Shown: positions 52,901-64,000 of the stretch, one piece after another | Numbering within the stretch: position 1 is the stretch's first letter | Layout of the letters: each line of letters starts with the position of its first letter | Origin: Cylindrotheca closterium | Lineage: Eukaryota > Bacillariophyta > Bacillariophyceae > Bacillariales > Bacillariaceae | DNA length: 64,000 bases | NCBI GenBank assembly: GCA_933822405.4 | Contig: CAKOGP040000025.1 | Coordinates: forward strand, 1-64,000 | Reading direction: 5' to 3' | Translations under genes and position numbers: made by a program | Notes under the pieces: model-generated | Databases searched by the model: none | What the model was told of the DNA's origin: nothing | The model's input: the letters and a program-made list of their open reading frames with translations, nothing else

Positions 52901-55900
52901 TAAGCCTCGCAAAAGAGCTTGACACGAGACTACTGTCGATCTTAAAAGACAGTAGGAGACAGTCTGAGTATATTTCCTCCACTGACTCTGAATGATTGAC
53001 GCAGCAATATATTTGTGTCGCAAGGTAGCCGATCTGCCAAGGGACAGCCAAGAACGAATAGCGCATTGACAGGTTATTGCAGCTTCCACGTAACGGAAAT
53101 GGATCTTTAGACGCATCCTTGCTAACCAACACCTTGCTACGCTCTGTATTTTTGCTAGAGCATTCGTCATGGCACAGCGCCGTTTTAAAGCGAGACTTCT
53201 CCTGGCAAGGCTTTGAATTGTTATAATGTCCAGTATGATCGTTTGAAACTCAACATGAAGAGAAAAGCCTCGCCAGGCACTTTGAATTGCAATGGCAGCT
53301 CGATCGTTTGCCTCTTCCTCCTCGAGAATTCTTCGCACAAGTTCCGATCTTGCAAGCGAACCTCGCCATAAACTTTGTATAGCGGTTGCCGCCCACCGAA
53401 CTTGCCAATTTTGAACAAAGTTCCACCATGCCTTTTGTAAGATTGACGCAGCGATCTCCTGCCGCTTTATCTGTCTCCTTGCTAAATCACCTCTTGCATA
53501 TCTCTGGATCGTCCGCACAGCATTTATTTGACGCGCATATATATAAAGGCTCGCAAATCTTCTCCATATGGATTGCACAAGAGTGGCTGAGTTGCGTTGC
53601 AAGCGTAGTTGTTTTGTCCGGCGTACAACTAGAAATCTTTGATAGCCCACTTGAATCATGATAGCAGCACTCTGTTTCCTAAGCAATTGACTATGTAGTT
53701 TTCTTCCTTGCGTGCCTCGAAAGACACGCTGAACAGAAGTCGAGGAATCAGTCAGACTGTGGGTGGCATAAAACAACAATCACAATATCCAAACCTACCT
53801 GGATAATCCGTACTGCGGAAAGCATCCCCTCTTTTCGCTCTCTCGCTTTCTTCAGCCGAAGTAAGCTTTCCCAGTTTGCAAGAGCAAAAGACTCAACCAT
53901 TGCAACAGATTGGGAGTACCGTCTTCTTTGCGAGTCGAAATACTTGTCCTTGTAGCGTTTCCAAACCCAAAAAATTGTCAATGCAGCTTCTCGCTTCCGT
54001 TCAAGGAGCATCTTTTGATTGTACTTTCGGTAGCATTGTTGGATCAAGATCGAAGCAAAAATTTCAGTGCTGGACTCCATCAGACGGGAACAAAGATATG
54101 TTAAGCATAGCAACATGGACTCTTCATCAGGGGGGTTCATTGAATCACAATACGGGAGCATCTTTGGAATCCCACCTAAGTCTGATGCTCTTTGTGATGC
54201 CAAGATGGAATTCATTCTTTCGTTACGCATAGCACTTTCTGAGGAGAGATTCTCATTATCAAGCGATGTAGGCATAATTTCATCCAGTCGAATGACACTA
54301 GGATGGTAGTAGTGGATGAGATAGCAAAGAGCTCTACCATCAGCAAAAGAAGTTGTGAAGTTTAGCAGCTTCAACCCAAAAGTGGAGCACACCGCCTGTG
54401 ACCATCGAAGCAACAGACTCGCCAATACCTCTTTCGGGTCTGTACCAACCAAACAAACGTTCTGTCCTGCTTTTTCGTTCTGACGAAACAAAAGCTGACC
54501 TTGGATCTTTCGCCTGGCTAGGTTAGTGCGCAGAACATTTTCGATTTCTCTTTCCACCAAGTCATCCTTTAGTAGCTTCCCCATACAGCTATGGGCAATG
54601 ATTGACCACATGACCTTAAGCACCATTTCGCGATGGCCATCAACAATATGATGAGCATCGACATCCTTTGGAACAATTACACCACGTTTTCGAAGTGAAA
54701 CGAGCGCCAAATTCAAGTTATGTAGCTTCTGCAAGCGAGAAATTGGTGGAAGTCGCAGCTTGCACATAAGTGATTTCGCAGGCTGTGCCGTTGCGATTTC
54801 TGTAAGTCGAGTCAGACAAGTACCATCTCGTAGATCAGTCGCTAGATTGCGAACTCCGAGGTCCAGCTCATCTACAGGATCTTGCTTGTAGGTAACCTTC
54901 AGCCCAATTCTGGATAAATGTTTGATGAAGTCCCCTTCCGAGGACAGGCAAATCCTACAGAGTGCAAGCAAAACTTCTCTTGAAGACTTTACTTGGGAGC
55001 CCCTTACGAACAAACGAGGCACCTTGTCCAAAATGTTACACTTTTTTGCTTGATCGAGAAAGAAGATTAACAACATTATGCGATACAGCACAAGACTTCT
55101 CATCTCTGCGCGAAATTGCTTCTCAAAACGTCCAGAAGGAATCTTGCACTTCCCTTTGGTGTATTTTTTCAACACTGCTGTGTCAGATAAGATTCGGTTG
55201 ACTATGAACTTTCCAAGAGACGGCCGTATTTGGCTAGGTTGCGCCTGAGACGGAGTGAACAAAACGTAAGGCACAGGCCCATTCTTGGTATTCCATAGGA
55301 AAGGAACAAGGCACAAGTCTTACCTTCATGGACTCTTTGGGAGCATTTCCTACTTCGATAGATTCCCCATACATTACTTCAAGACCAAGACGAAGCCAAG
55401 GCGCTGAGTACGACTGCAACAATGTGGTGACTTGGCGTCGCAACGTCAAATCGTAGTATAGATCTCGGTCTGATCGAATGGAGAGACGCCCTTTGCCAAT
55501 CTCATCGTGAATTGTAGCCTTTAGTTTTTCCATCTGATCCCCATAGAACACCCCCGATGCTTTCATGCGTAATTGCGACTGCCGACGATGAACAAGCAGC
55601 ATTCTCAAACCGGCACAGCTTGGTGATCTTCCACTTTCATCCAGTTCTTTCTCTTCATCAGCTTCTCCTGAAGATATGGTGTAGTTTATCCATTTGACGA
55701 ATGTATTGGATTGCTTTTCTGCCCAATCATTCACGTGGCTTTCACTGCATGACTTGGAAGATACCAATGGGTTTACATTATCAAATGTAGCCCCATGTTT
55801 GGGGGTGGCCATTGCGGCATATTTTCCCGACATTCTATCAATTGTGTCAGTCTTTGCAACTCGCGAAGAGGTTCTCTTCATTCTTGGCCTGCCAATTTCT

Positions 55901-57708
55901 TCTGTCGCCTTCTTTCGACAATCGAGTGTTGACGACCGAGGAATGCGGCTTTGATCGACGTGTGAAGGCATGGAGTGGTTCTGGCGAGGCCTATTTCGTT
56001 GCGCATTTCTGGAAACTCGAGTATTCGTGGTCTCAACGAGTACTCGTCCGTTTTGCGCCTTCTCGCCAATGATCTGATGATCTCTTCCTCCTGTACTTTT
56101 TCTTTGTCCACCGGTAGAGGCCGATAGAGTAAATGAATGCCCCAAGGTGCGTGACGCCAAACAGTCAGATTGAGATTTCAAGAAATTCTTCGACGCGCTT
56201 CCAGTTGGATTCGATTTCTTGATGCTCCTTGACTCGGCACCATCACCAGTCTTTGTCATGTTTTTGGGAGACTTCTTCGACGAGTGTCGCAAACGCTCCA
56301 CCAAATGAGGCGGCGGTGATCTCTTGGTCTTTGATACCGAAAATAGATGCGTGAAATCCATCAGCCCACTTCCATTCGTCTTGGCGTCTGCGTTGATCTC
56401 TTTCTCTTCTACCTCTGCACTACCGTCATGATACTGCGTAACGACAGTTGACACGCTTTCCGTTGGAGGTTGAGTCTCTCTGGTTGACGACTCTTTCGTT
56501 ACAGACTTCGCCTTCGGAACTGGTCTCTTTTGCCTGTCTACGGACTTGGTTCCATCCACGGAGGAATCGTTTGAAGATCTGATGGACCGATGCTTAAGCC
56601 GATGAAGCAAGTGAGTTGGAGGTCCTGTCGCAGCTTTCTTCGAACTTGAAAACATATGTGAATAATCCATGAGACCTGTCTCTCGTTCGGTTGAATTCTC
56701 TCTGGGAGTGTAGATATCGCTTAGTTGCTCGATTTCTACTTTTTCCGTTGCATTTTGGTTGATGGATGAATCTTCTTTAGTTAAATGACGGACATCAGTA
56801 CTTCGTAGAAGAAGAGCCTTCATATCGTTTGGCGTCTTGAGTTGTGGAGAAGTCTTGAATAAATTTGTACGCACAACAGGAGTATCACAGACATCATTTG
56901 TCGAAGCAACGGTCTCGGCGTCTTGGAGACTAAACCATGGACTCTTGGTATCCGATGCCGAATCGGCAGAAGAAACTGGAGATGAAGGTTTCCTGTTGCT
57001 CAGTTTCTTCACCGTCGAGATTGCTAACTTTCTTGGTTGCAATGGGGGCGAAAAGAACGGCGATTTGTCATCCATCTTTTGATCTCTCCCTTCCTTGAAT
57101 TTTCTTGCAGAAAGTGTTTCGTGTATTTGAGTGGCAACGTGGGGAGAAACCACCACTAACCTAGTGCTGTTTGTTTCTAGACGATTCCACAGAGCGTCAG
57201 GTGGTGGCGAAACAAGAAAGCTTTCCTCTTCCATGGAATCATCCTCCTCCATTTCACTCCGAAGAAGGGATTTAGGAGTCTTCGGTACTACACGCTGAGG
57301 TGGACCGAGAGCCGTGGAAATAATTTTGCCAGTAGATCCATTCGTTGCGTATCGTGACCGCAAGACCCCGCCAGACGGAGATCCAAGACGTCGTCCAGCA
57401 AGCAGCCTTGAGCCGCCACCGTTTCCTCTCAAACTTTGACGAAAAGATTGTACACTTGTGGGTACTGATAAACTGTTTTGATTTTCTTTCGACTTTGCAA
57501 ACGCCACACTTTTCGTAGCGCTCTTGGTTGGGTTTGTCGAAGTCGCTCCTTGTTCGTAGGCTTCTTTGCTAGAAGTGGTCTTGAGGGACTGTCGAAATGC
57601 TTGCATCGGAGTCTGACGGTTGTGAGGAGTCAAGGGTTTGCGGGAGCGAAGTGTTCCATGTCCACCAGGAGTACGGTCATTGATATCGGCATCTCTGTAG
57701 ATTTCCAT
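49963..57708 (-). CDS. ASPM: ASPM (abnormal spindle) homologue with a long IQ array
   Basis: Spindle-pole microtubule minus-end protein. Four exons on the minus strand: 57708-55324, 55244-53799, 53728-52415 and 52275-49963; introns of 79, 70 and 139 nt, all GT-AG and phase 0; 2,485 residues. The first ~670 residues are disordered and basic, with repeats around FRQSL and of the kind GLMDYSHMFSSSKK/GLMDFTHLFSVSKT. WAEKQSNTFVKWINYTI follows. Calponin-homology domains lie near 920-1130 (LATDLRDGTCLTRLTEI; FADGRALCYLIHYYHP). Then come dozens of IQ calmodulin/light-chain motifs (IQxxxRG type, about 1190-2280) and a helical ARM-like tail. Order and motifs match ASPM throughout. Intron 3 is the least certain junction. 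Confidence 0.94.
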
Positions 57709-58043
57709 CTTGAGAAATCGGTGCGGTGTATTCCTCTTCGAATCGAAGAGTAACGGTCAATTTTCCTATTTATATGTGTACTATGGATTCTGTGTCTTCG
57801 TCGAGTTCAGAAATGAAAGTGGGCAAACGATGTGCCTTCGTTCTCTTTCAACACACACGGATCGCGCGAAAAGTTGAATTTCAAACTTTTATTCAAATTT
57901 ATTCATGTATGAGTATAGCATTCAAAATCAATTGTACGTACGCGAATCCTTCAAAATCAAAGCATTTGATCGACAAAGCATCACCACAACAAGCCAAAGC
58001 TGTTCACCATACGAGATTTGTTCGATACCGGTACCAGAACAAC
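57709..58043. promoter_or_regulatory. Shared divergent promoter, ASPM / CPAP-like
   Basis: Only 335 bp separate the two start codons. It contains ATACCGGTACC just before the CPAP-like ATG. In-frame codons run back to a GTG at 57726, but this stretch has UTR-like composition. Confidence 0.5.
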
Positions 58044-59891
58044 ATGCCGGAAACGAAATTATTCTCTTCTCCTCTAAGCTACTCCTGTTCAGCATCTTCA
58101 ACACAGAGACCAAAGTCACCTCCACCACCTCCGTCTACCCAAAAGAGGGACGAGAGCGGCATGCAGACACCATCTATTCTGTGGCGAGCATCAGAGATTG
58201 GATCACCACAACCACAAAATGGTGACATTCAACAGTTGCTTCACTACATCGACAATCTTTCGTTTTCGTCGGAAGCGATCGACAATGAACACTCTCTATA
58301 TGTCCCAGAACAAGAAAATAAGTTGGCAAAACATGAGAACACCTCCTTTCAGAGTCCAAAGGCTTCTGTATTGCAGAATCGTTCCACGAATCATTCGAAG
58401 AAACATAATTCATACCATGATGTTATTGTCAAGGCACAAAGGTTCCCTGATTTAACGCCTATTCGAAGTAAACCGAGCCCCTTACGTTCGCCTCCCTCCG
58501 CGAAAAGCAGCTGCCGATTGGATCCAGTAGGTGCCACCCCGCTAAAGGCAAAGGAAAACCTACTTAACGAAGCCAGCCGTTATATCTACACTCGAGAAGA
58601 GGAACCTATCGGGAACTCACCTATGCGCTTAAGCGAAAGGCACCTCTTTCAGTCTAGTAGACATTATCTGAGTGATGAAGAAAGTAGCGCCAGTAGCTTG
58701 ATCCCTCACGGACAATTGGAGACGAATCGGGCATCTTCTTCCTTTTTTGCAACAAAAGCGAACGAATACCACAACAAAAGCTTGCTTCCCACTCCCTCAC
58801 GACAAAGGCATAGGCCAGAACCAGAAGCAAGCCCAAGAAAGGCTCTTGAAGCTTCTCTGGAGCACAGCATTGACGAGGCATGGTCAATTGTCCTGGGCTC
58901 AACTATCATCGAAGAAAGTGATGCCGAAGATGAAAAGAAACAGGTACAATCGACGACAGCAACGAATCAGGACCACTTGGTTCAAGGGCCAGCGACACCA
59001 GGTATCAGCCGAAGCGGCAGAATCCTGGATGATTTGCCAGACAAGGTGAAATCCCCGGAGGATGCTAAAAAACTACTTCGCACGGCTGTCCATACATTGC
59101 AAGATGCAAGAGCGGAAAGAGAGTCAGCACGACAGTGGGCTACAGGCATGAAAGATGCTGTACACAAGTGGGTCGAGCAGCAGCGTGAGTTGATGAAAGC
59201 AGAATCTAGTGTCACTCAGTCCAGGGCTTGGCAGCAATCCCAATTACAGTCTCTGTCGAACTTGGAAGGCTCGATTCAAAATCTTTGTCAGGAAGTTCAC
59301 AGCTCGAATCAACAGCGGACATCAACAGAGGAAAAGCTTCACAAGCTCCTCGTTGATCAGCGAGAAAAGATCCAGTCCATGGCGGAAGAAGTCTTGTCTA
59401 TGAAGCAGCAGATTCAACAAATGGACCAGCAAGTTACTCAACCAGAAAAGACAAATACTCCAACACGCAAAAAGAAAGGCAAAGTGACGTCAAATTCAAG
59501 CTCCAAATTAAAGCTGGAAACTCCGAGTCGCTCGACGGCATCATCAACGGCTTCTTCTCGCGTCCGGAAAGAAGGGAAAGATGGTGGTCATATCATTCTA
59601 TATGGGAATGGAGTGCGAAAAGAAGTTCACAAAGATGGGACTACAGTTATTCGCTTTACGAATGGCGACGTCGAAACCAAGTTTTCTGGCGGAACAACAG
59701 CTTACTTTCATGCAAAAGATCGAGTCATGCAGATCAACAACACGGCTGACGGGTCAACGCTTTTCGAGTATCCCAACCGTCAGATTGAGCGTCACTACAG
59801 GGACGGTAGCAAAGCAATTCTGTTTGCTGATGGTACGAGACATCGTATTTCTGCGCAAGAAAAAATGGACACAGCATTTGTGAAAGCATAA
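58044..59891 (+). CDS. CPAP/SAS-4-like protein with a TCP10 (G-box) domain
   Basis: This intronless protein has 615 residues from the ATG at 58044. The first ~330 are disordered (Ser, Pro, Gln, Asn). A coiled coil spans about 340-475 (HTLQDARAERESARQWATGM; QQIQQMDQQV). A basic Lys/Ser linker leads to the C-terminal TCP10/G-box domain at about 514-605: GGHIILYGNGVRKEV, KDGTTVIRFTNGDVE, FEYPNRQIERHYRDGSK and AILFADGTRHRI. These are the short Gly-turn beta repeats of CPAP/CENPJ, SAS-4 and TCP10. In animals this domain binds STIL/Ana2 during centriole assembly. The sequence fits the family; a centriole role in a diatom is not established. Confidence 0.88.
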   Translation: MPETKLFSSPLSYSCSASSTQRPKSPPPPPSTQKRDESGMQTPSILWRASEIGSPQPQNGDIQQLLHYIDNLSFSSEAIDNEHSLYVPEQENKLAKHENTSFQSPKASVLQNRSTNHSKKHNSYHDVIVKAQRFPDLTPIRSKPSPLRSPPSAKSSCRLDPVGATPLKAKENLLNEASRYIYTREEEPIGNSPMRLSERHLFQSSRHYLSDEESSASSLIPHGQLETNRASSSFFATKANEYHNKSLLPTPSRQRHRPEPEASPRKALEASLEHSIDEAWSIVLGSTIIEESDAEDEKKQVQSTTATNQDHLVQGPATPGISRSGRILDDLPDKVKSPEDAKKLLRTAVHTLQDARAERESARQWATGMKDAVHKWVEQQRELMKAESSVTQSRAWQQSQLQSLSNLEGSIQNLCQEVHSSNQQRTSTEEKLHKLLVDQREKIQSMAEEVLSMKQQIQQMDQQVTQPEKTNTPTRKKKGKVTSNSSSKLKLETPSRSTASSTASSRVRKEGKDGGHIILYGNGVRKEVHKDGTTVIRFTNGDVETKFSGGTTAYFHAKDRVMQINNTADGSTLFEYPNRQIERHYRDGSKAILFADGTRHRISAQEKMDTAFVKA

Positions 59892-60309
59892 AGTTGGTCG
59901 TTACTTTTATATTTTGCAAAAAAAAAAAACTAGAAAGCTTGGTGGGGAATGGTCTTCAATCTTGGCTTCGGTGACGATGCTACAGTATATGTTTCAATTA
60001 TGGGATGATCAAAGTAGTCTTGAATTTGGGCACACAAGAGTTTGAGAGCTTCATCAAGAAGGAGAGTTGACTTGATTCAGATCTTGCATACAAGACCAGT
60101 TAATACCTGGTACGATACTACTCGTACTATCATTTGTCATAATACGCATTTACAGTTCTGGTTTACCTCGACTCATTCGATTTAAAGAATTTGATGTGCA
60201 ATGACGCGACCCTTTGAATCGTACCGGTACCGGTACCATACAAGGATATTCTCAAGCATCTTGAGTGACGGACCCGTGGCTTCAGCACGGGTCGTCTCGT
60301 ATCGATGAG
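59892..60309. other. Intergenic region
   Basis: No gene was seen. A (CCGGTA)2-type palindrome, TACCGGTACCGGTACC, lies near 60222, ~80 bp upstream of the next gene, and an A12 run sits at 59919. Confidence 0.4.
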
Positions 60310-61609
60310 ATGAAGAGGACAAAGCAAAGCTATTGTTTCCGACGAAAGGATAAGGCAGCGAAGAGGTATCTAACATCTCCGCTAATATTCTTTGTCGCTT
60401 TAACCATGCTTTGCGAGAAGCACTCTATGAAGCAGTATTCAATGGAATTGGACCAATCTCGTGACGGCGTTGTTCCCCTTTTTCTGACACGACGACCTAG
60501 TTGGAATCTGAAGCATGGTTGGTGGAAATCTGAAAGGCAGTGCAGATCATATTCAAAACAGATCCGGGATTTTTGGAAACGCAATGAAAAGGCAGTATGT
60601 GGTCCAGAGCATAAGAGTTGCTCCGCATTGGTTCACACGGAGCTGATGCAACAGCGAGACTATCGTTTTAAAAACGATGCTCGTCGGGAACAGCTGCCCA
60701 TCCTTTCATTTTTGGTAACACAACATGCATCAGTTAGGATGAACATTGTTGTGAACAAACAAGACTATACAAACCCGCCTGGATGGCTGGCATGTCTGCT
60801 TCGACACCCTGTATATGGTGAACGACTACAAACCACGAATTTTGATTTTGAGGCACTTGAGAACTTTCCACAGAAACGACTTCTGTCAAAGGCATATCAC
60901 AATGTGAAAACATTGGCAAATAAAAGCGACCTGCGACGATATGCTGTTTTATATCAGTAAGTTGAAAAAGCTTATCCACGTTACTGATCTGATTATCGCT
61001 TGAACTATAGACTCACCCATGTTTTTTTAATCATCGCCTGGAAATCATAGTTTTGGGGGAATCTGGGTTGATCTGGATAACTTAATTGTCAACGATATGC
61101 GACCTTTGTTTGGGTTTGACTTTGTGTATGCCTCTGGAAGTCGATTAAACGGTGCAGTTCTCGGTGTTTCTGGTCCACAGTCTCTCTTTATGCGCGCTGC
61201 AATTGACCATGCTATTACCACCTTCGAAACAAACAGATATCCCAAGAGCTACTATAAGTTTGCAGACGATTTGTTCAAAGATCTGGACAAAAAATACAAG
61301 AAGCTTTTTCTCAAGCTCAGTGGATGTCTGTTTGAATCTAGTTGGGGTGGAAAGTTTCAGCATGCTCCATCGAATTCAGATTTCTGGAGGCATCCAACAA
61401 AGCCAGAAAATGAGGGCTTTTTCTTAGATCCTACTGGCATGTTTACATATCACTGGCATGGCAATTGGGGGTTGGGTATCACACCCACGTCTTTTGGTTC
61501 AGTGGCCCACTCCAATTATGTAAGAGAGTTAGAATTGGATCGATCGATATTTCAACCTGCCGAAGAACATAATTGGTCGCGACCGACAGAAATGCTGCTT
61601 AATCGATGA
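60310..61609 (+). CDS. GT32-like glycosyltransferase, type II membrane protein
   Basis: Two exons: 60310-60956 and 61051-61609, with a 94-nt GT-AG phase-2 intron, giving 401 residues. Splicing creates the sugar-nucleotide site KSDLRRYAVLYH joined to FGGIWVDLDNLIV, in which DLD is the DXD metal-binding motif and SDxxRYxxLYxxGG the conserved lead-in of OCH1/alpha-1,4-glycosyltransferase (GT32-type) enzymes. The N-terminus has a basic cytosolic stub, then one helix (LTSPLIFFVALTMLC), so the catalytic part is probably in the Golgi lumen. Donor and acceptor sugars cannot be told from the sequence. Confidence 0.8.
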
Positions 61610-62113
61610 AACTAACGAAGCGAAGAATTGAGTCGCACTAAATCGTATTGGTTGCAGGCAGAGCTACATGTCGAAATCATCTACAGTACGAGCCCATTGC
61701 AGTGACGGGCACAGGAATACTGCAATATTCAATTGTTTTCGCCCGACAGTCTTATTACTGTATGGGTCACTCGACGATTTTGACTTACTCATCTACCCTC
61801 CTTGGTACTGTACTTTTCCCACTCTGAACTTGTCTGAACAGGACCAGGGTACCGGTACCTGGTACTGTACGGTAGCCAAGAGTGCTGTAGTGATCGTGTC
61901 ATGTCGCATAACAGACGCCGTACACGTGAACCTCGTTCCTCAGTCACACACAAATATAAAAACTAAAAAAGATCTACTTTTCCCATCATTTTGACCCTTC
62001 TCGCATGTACCGGTACTGATATCCTGCTACGTGCATCGGTAGTGTATGGAGGACAGAAATACCCAACATTTTCACCTCTCGCTTCAGTTGCTTTTTCACA
62101 CAAATTGTTAGAC
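61610..62113. other. Intergenic region upstream of Crooked neck
   Basis: No gene was seen. GGGTACCGGTACCTGGTACTGTACGG starts at 61847 and TACCGGTACTGATA at 62009, more of the recurring GTAC-type promoter palindromes. Confidence 0.45.
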
Positions 62114-64000
62114 ATGTCTAGATCAGGCCAAGTCAAGAATCGAGCCCCAGCGCCAATCCAAATATCAGCGGAGCAAATCTTGCGTGAAGCTGCAGATCGT
62201 CAAGAGGCGCATACGGTCGACCCAGTGGTTCAAATTCATGACGCAGAGGAGTACCAGTCTTATCTTCGCGATCGGCGAAAGCATTTCGAAGATAACATTC
62301 GTTACAGAAGGGAGCATATTGGAAATTGGGTGAAATATGCGCGGCTAGAAGAAGAACACAAAGAGTTCGAGCGAACCCGCAGTATCTTTGAAAGAGCATT
62401 AGAGGTGGACGGTCGCTCTGGAGAGCTATGGTTGAGGTACGCTGAGTTTGAGATGAGAAACGAATTTGTGAATCATGCTCGCAACATTTTAGACAGAGCA
62501 ATACAACTACTGCCGAGAGTTGACTTCTTGTGGTACAAATACGTGTATATGGAAGAACTAGTTCGTGACATACCGAAATGTAGAGCAATTTTTGAGCGTT
62601 GGATGAAGTGGATGCCAGATGATAACGCATGGCTGAGTTATGCGAGGTTCGAGACTCGCTGTGGCTCTCTTGATCGGGCAGAAGCGGTGATGAGAAGGTA
62701 TGTCAATGCATATCCTTCAGCAAAAGCTTTCTTGAAATTTGCCAAGTGGGCAGAGTATGAGGCCAAGCACATTGATTTGGCGCGGTCGATTCTCGAAGCA
62801 TGTCTGTCAGAATTAGAACCAGAAGAGTCAAGGCAAGCACATGTTTTCCAAAAGTTTGCTTTTTTTGAAGAGCGACAAGGAGAGTATGAGCGCGCTAGGG
62901 TGATCTACGAGCATGCGATAAAGCTATTGCATTTAGGCGAGGTCAAACCAATGGAACTGGATGACGATATATCTCAGTGGGAACAAAAAAGACGAGAAGA
63001 GCTTTATAAATCTTATCTAAGTTTTGAGAAAAAACATGGTGACAGAGAAGGGATTGAAAAAGTCCTGTTGGCAAAACAGCGAAAGCAGTACGATAACCGT
63101 GTCGAGAATAACCCGCACGATTACGACGCTTGGTTTGAATTTGCAAAACTAGAGGAGGATGCAGGAAACATATCCTCGGTCAGAGACGTTTACGAGCGTG
63201 CAGTTGCACAAGTACCACCTTCCACAAATAAAGACCATTGGAGGAGATACATTTATCTTTGGATATACTATGCAACATATGAAGAGCTCTCCAACCAAGA
63301 CACCGATCGCGCATCGCAAATTTATCAGACATGCTTAAAAGTCATTCCTCACAAGGAATTTACCTTCGCCAAGATATGGATTTACGCTGCCAAAGTTCAT
63401 GTCCGGCGCAAGGATTTGGCAGCAGCGAGAAAGCTGCTTGGCAGGGCGATAGGACTGTGCGGGAAAGAACAAATTTTCACAGAATATATTGCGCTTGAAC
63501 TATCTTTGGGGGAGATCGATCGTTGCAGAGCTCTATACAACAACTACCTCAAGTCCATGCCCCATAATTGTGTTGCCTGGTCAAAGTATGCGGAGCTTGA
63601 AACGTCACTTGGTGAGACCGAAAGATGCCGTGCAATCTTCGAGCTCGCCGTCACACAGCCAACACTGGACATGCCAGAGGTTTTGTGGAAAGGGTACATT
63701 GATTTTGAAATCAACGAAGGCGAAGGCGACCATGCTAGAAAATTGTACGAACGTCTTCTAGAGAAGACGTCGCATGTCAAGGTGTGGATATCATTTGGGC
63801 AATTTGAGGCAAGTGAGATCGGACAAGGAATGGGCATCGCTCGTTCAACTTTTCAAAAGGCATACGACCAGATTAAGAACCAAAACCTCAAGGAAGAGCG
63901 TGTGCTTCTCCTTGATGCATGGAGAGCTTTGGAACAAGACAGGGGGGATCTGGCGAGTGTGGAAAAAGTGGAGAAAATGTTACCCCGTCGAATCAAGCGA
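62114..64000 (+). CDS. CRNKL1: Crooked neck/Clf1 splicing factor (3' end cut by window)
   Basis: Scaffold subunit of the Prp19-related (NTC) spliceosome complex. The frame runs 629 codons from the ATG at 62114 to the last base without a stop; full-length relatives are about 690-850 residues. It consists of tandem HAT (half-a-TPR) repeats: NIRYRREHIGNWVKYARLEE, RTRSIFERALEVDGRSGELW, WLSYARFETRCGSLDRAEAV, YKSYLSFEKKHGDREGIE and IYLWIYYATYEELSNQDTDR. The N-terminal RAPAPIQISAEQILREAADR is the highly conserved crooked-neck start (APAPVQITAEQLLREA). No intron is seen in this part. Confidence 0.96.
   Translation, partial: MSRSGQVKNRAPAPIQISAEQILREAADRQEAHTVDPVVQIHDAEEYQSYLRDRRKHFEDNIRYRREHIGNWVKYARLEEEHKEFERTRSIFERALEVDGRSGELWLRYAEFEMRNEFVNHARNILDRAIQLLPRVDFLWYKYVYMEELVRDIPKCRAIFERWMKWMPDDNAWLSYARFETRCGSLDRAEAVMRRYVNAYPSAKAFLKFAKWAEYEAKHIDLARSILEACLSELEPEESRQAHVFQKFAFFEERQGEYERARVIYEHAIKLLHLGEVKPMELDDDISQWEQKRREELYKSYLSFEKKHGDREGIEKVLLAKQRKQYDNRVENNPHDYDAWFEFAKLEEDAGNISSVRDVYERAVAQVPPSTNKDHWRRYIYLWIYYATYEELSNQDTDRASQIYQTCLKVIPHKEFTFAKIWIYAAKVHVRRKDLAAARKLLGRAIGLCGKEQIFTEYIALELSLGEIDRCRALYNNYLKSMPHNCVAWSKYAELETSLGETERCRAIFELAVTQPTLDMPEVLWKGYIDFEINEGEGDHARKLYERLLEKTSHVKVWISFGQFEASEIGQGMGIARSTFQKAYDQIKNQNLKEERVLLLDAWRALEQDRGDLASVEKVEKMLPRRIKR

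Overview
This is nuclear DNA of a diatom. The evidence is a fucoxanthin-chlorophyll a/c protein with an AFAP-type plastid presequence (8598-9212), several other proteins with bipartite plastid signals, short GT-AG introns (mostly 64-146 nt), and dense genes on both strands with no operons. I could not settle the species, or whether it is pennate or centric. About 29 protein genes are supported, and splicing was reconstructed by hand for 18 of them. There are two tRNA-Gly(UCC) loci and two U6 snRNA genes.

Layout. 0.4-5.7 kb: ALG1 mannosyltransferase, a PsbQ-like thylakoid lumen protein, a RibD-type reductase and the tRNA t6A enzyme KAE1. 5.8-15 kb: an ER-type J-protein, complex I NDUFB2, an FCP antenna protein, RPL39, the nucleolar RRM protein RBM28/NOP4, a ZCCHC9-like zinc-knuckle protein and an FYV7/TAP26-like rRNA-processing factor. 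15-25 kb: a methionine-synthase-reductase-like protein with two flavodoxin domains, a CS-domain (CacyBP-like) gene, a tRNA-Gly, a dead transposase, DapF and complex I NDUFB9. 25-33 kb: a second tRNA-Gly with a broken copy of the CS gene, a Tat-type lumen protein of unknown role, condensin II subunit G2 and a plastid sigma factor. 32.6-38.3 kb is repeat-rich and gene-poor. 38-50 kb: an unknown protein, then an ~830-bp inverted repeat (39847-40674 / 48613-49443) carrying one U6 gene per arm and enclosing bL28m, OPA3-like, valyl-tRNA synthetase, a Sec14-like pseudogene and a RING E3. 50-64 kb: a 2,485-residue ASPM homologue head-to-head with a CPAP/SAS-4-type TCP10-domain protein, a Golgi-type glycosyltransferase and the splicing factor Crooked neck (cut by the window end).

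Shared themes rather than operons: ribosome biogenesis (RBM28, FYV7-like, ZCCHC9-like, RPL39, bL28m), splicing (U6, Crooked neck), chromosome and spindle mechanics (CAP-G2, ASPM, CPAP) and the plastid (FCP, PsbQ-like, sigma factor, DapF, lumen protein). The points most worth a second look are the duplicated flavodoxin module, two neighbouring introns that are copies of each other, the U6-bearing inverted repeat, the duplicated tRNA/CS-gene unit and the ASPM-CPAP divergent pair. All family assignments are from reading the protein sequences; no search was run.
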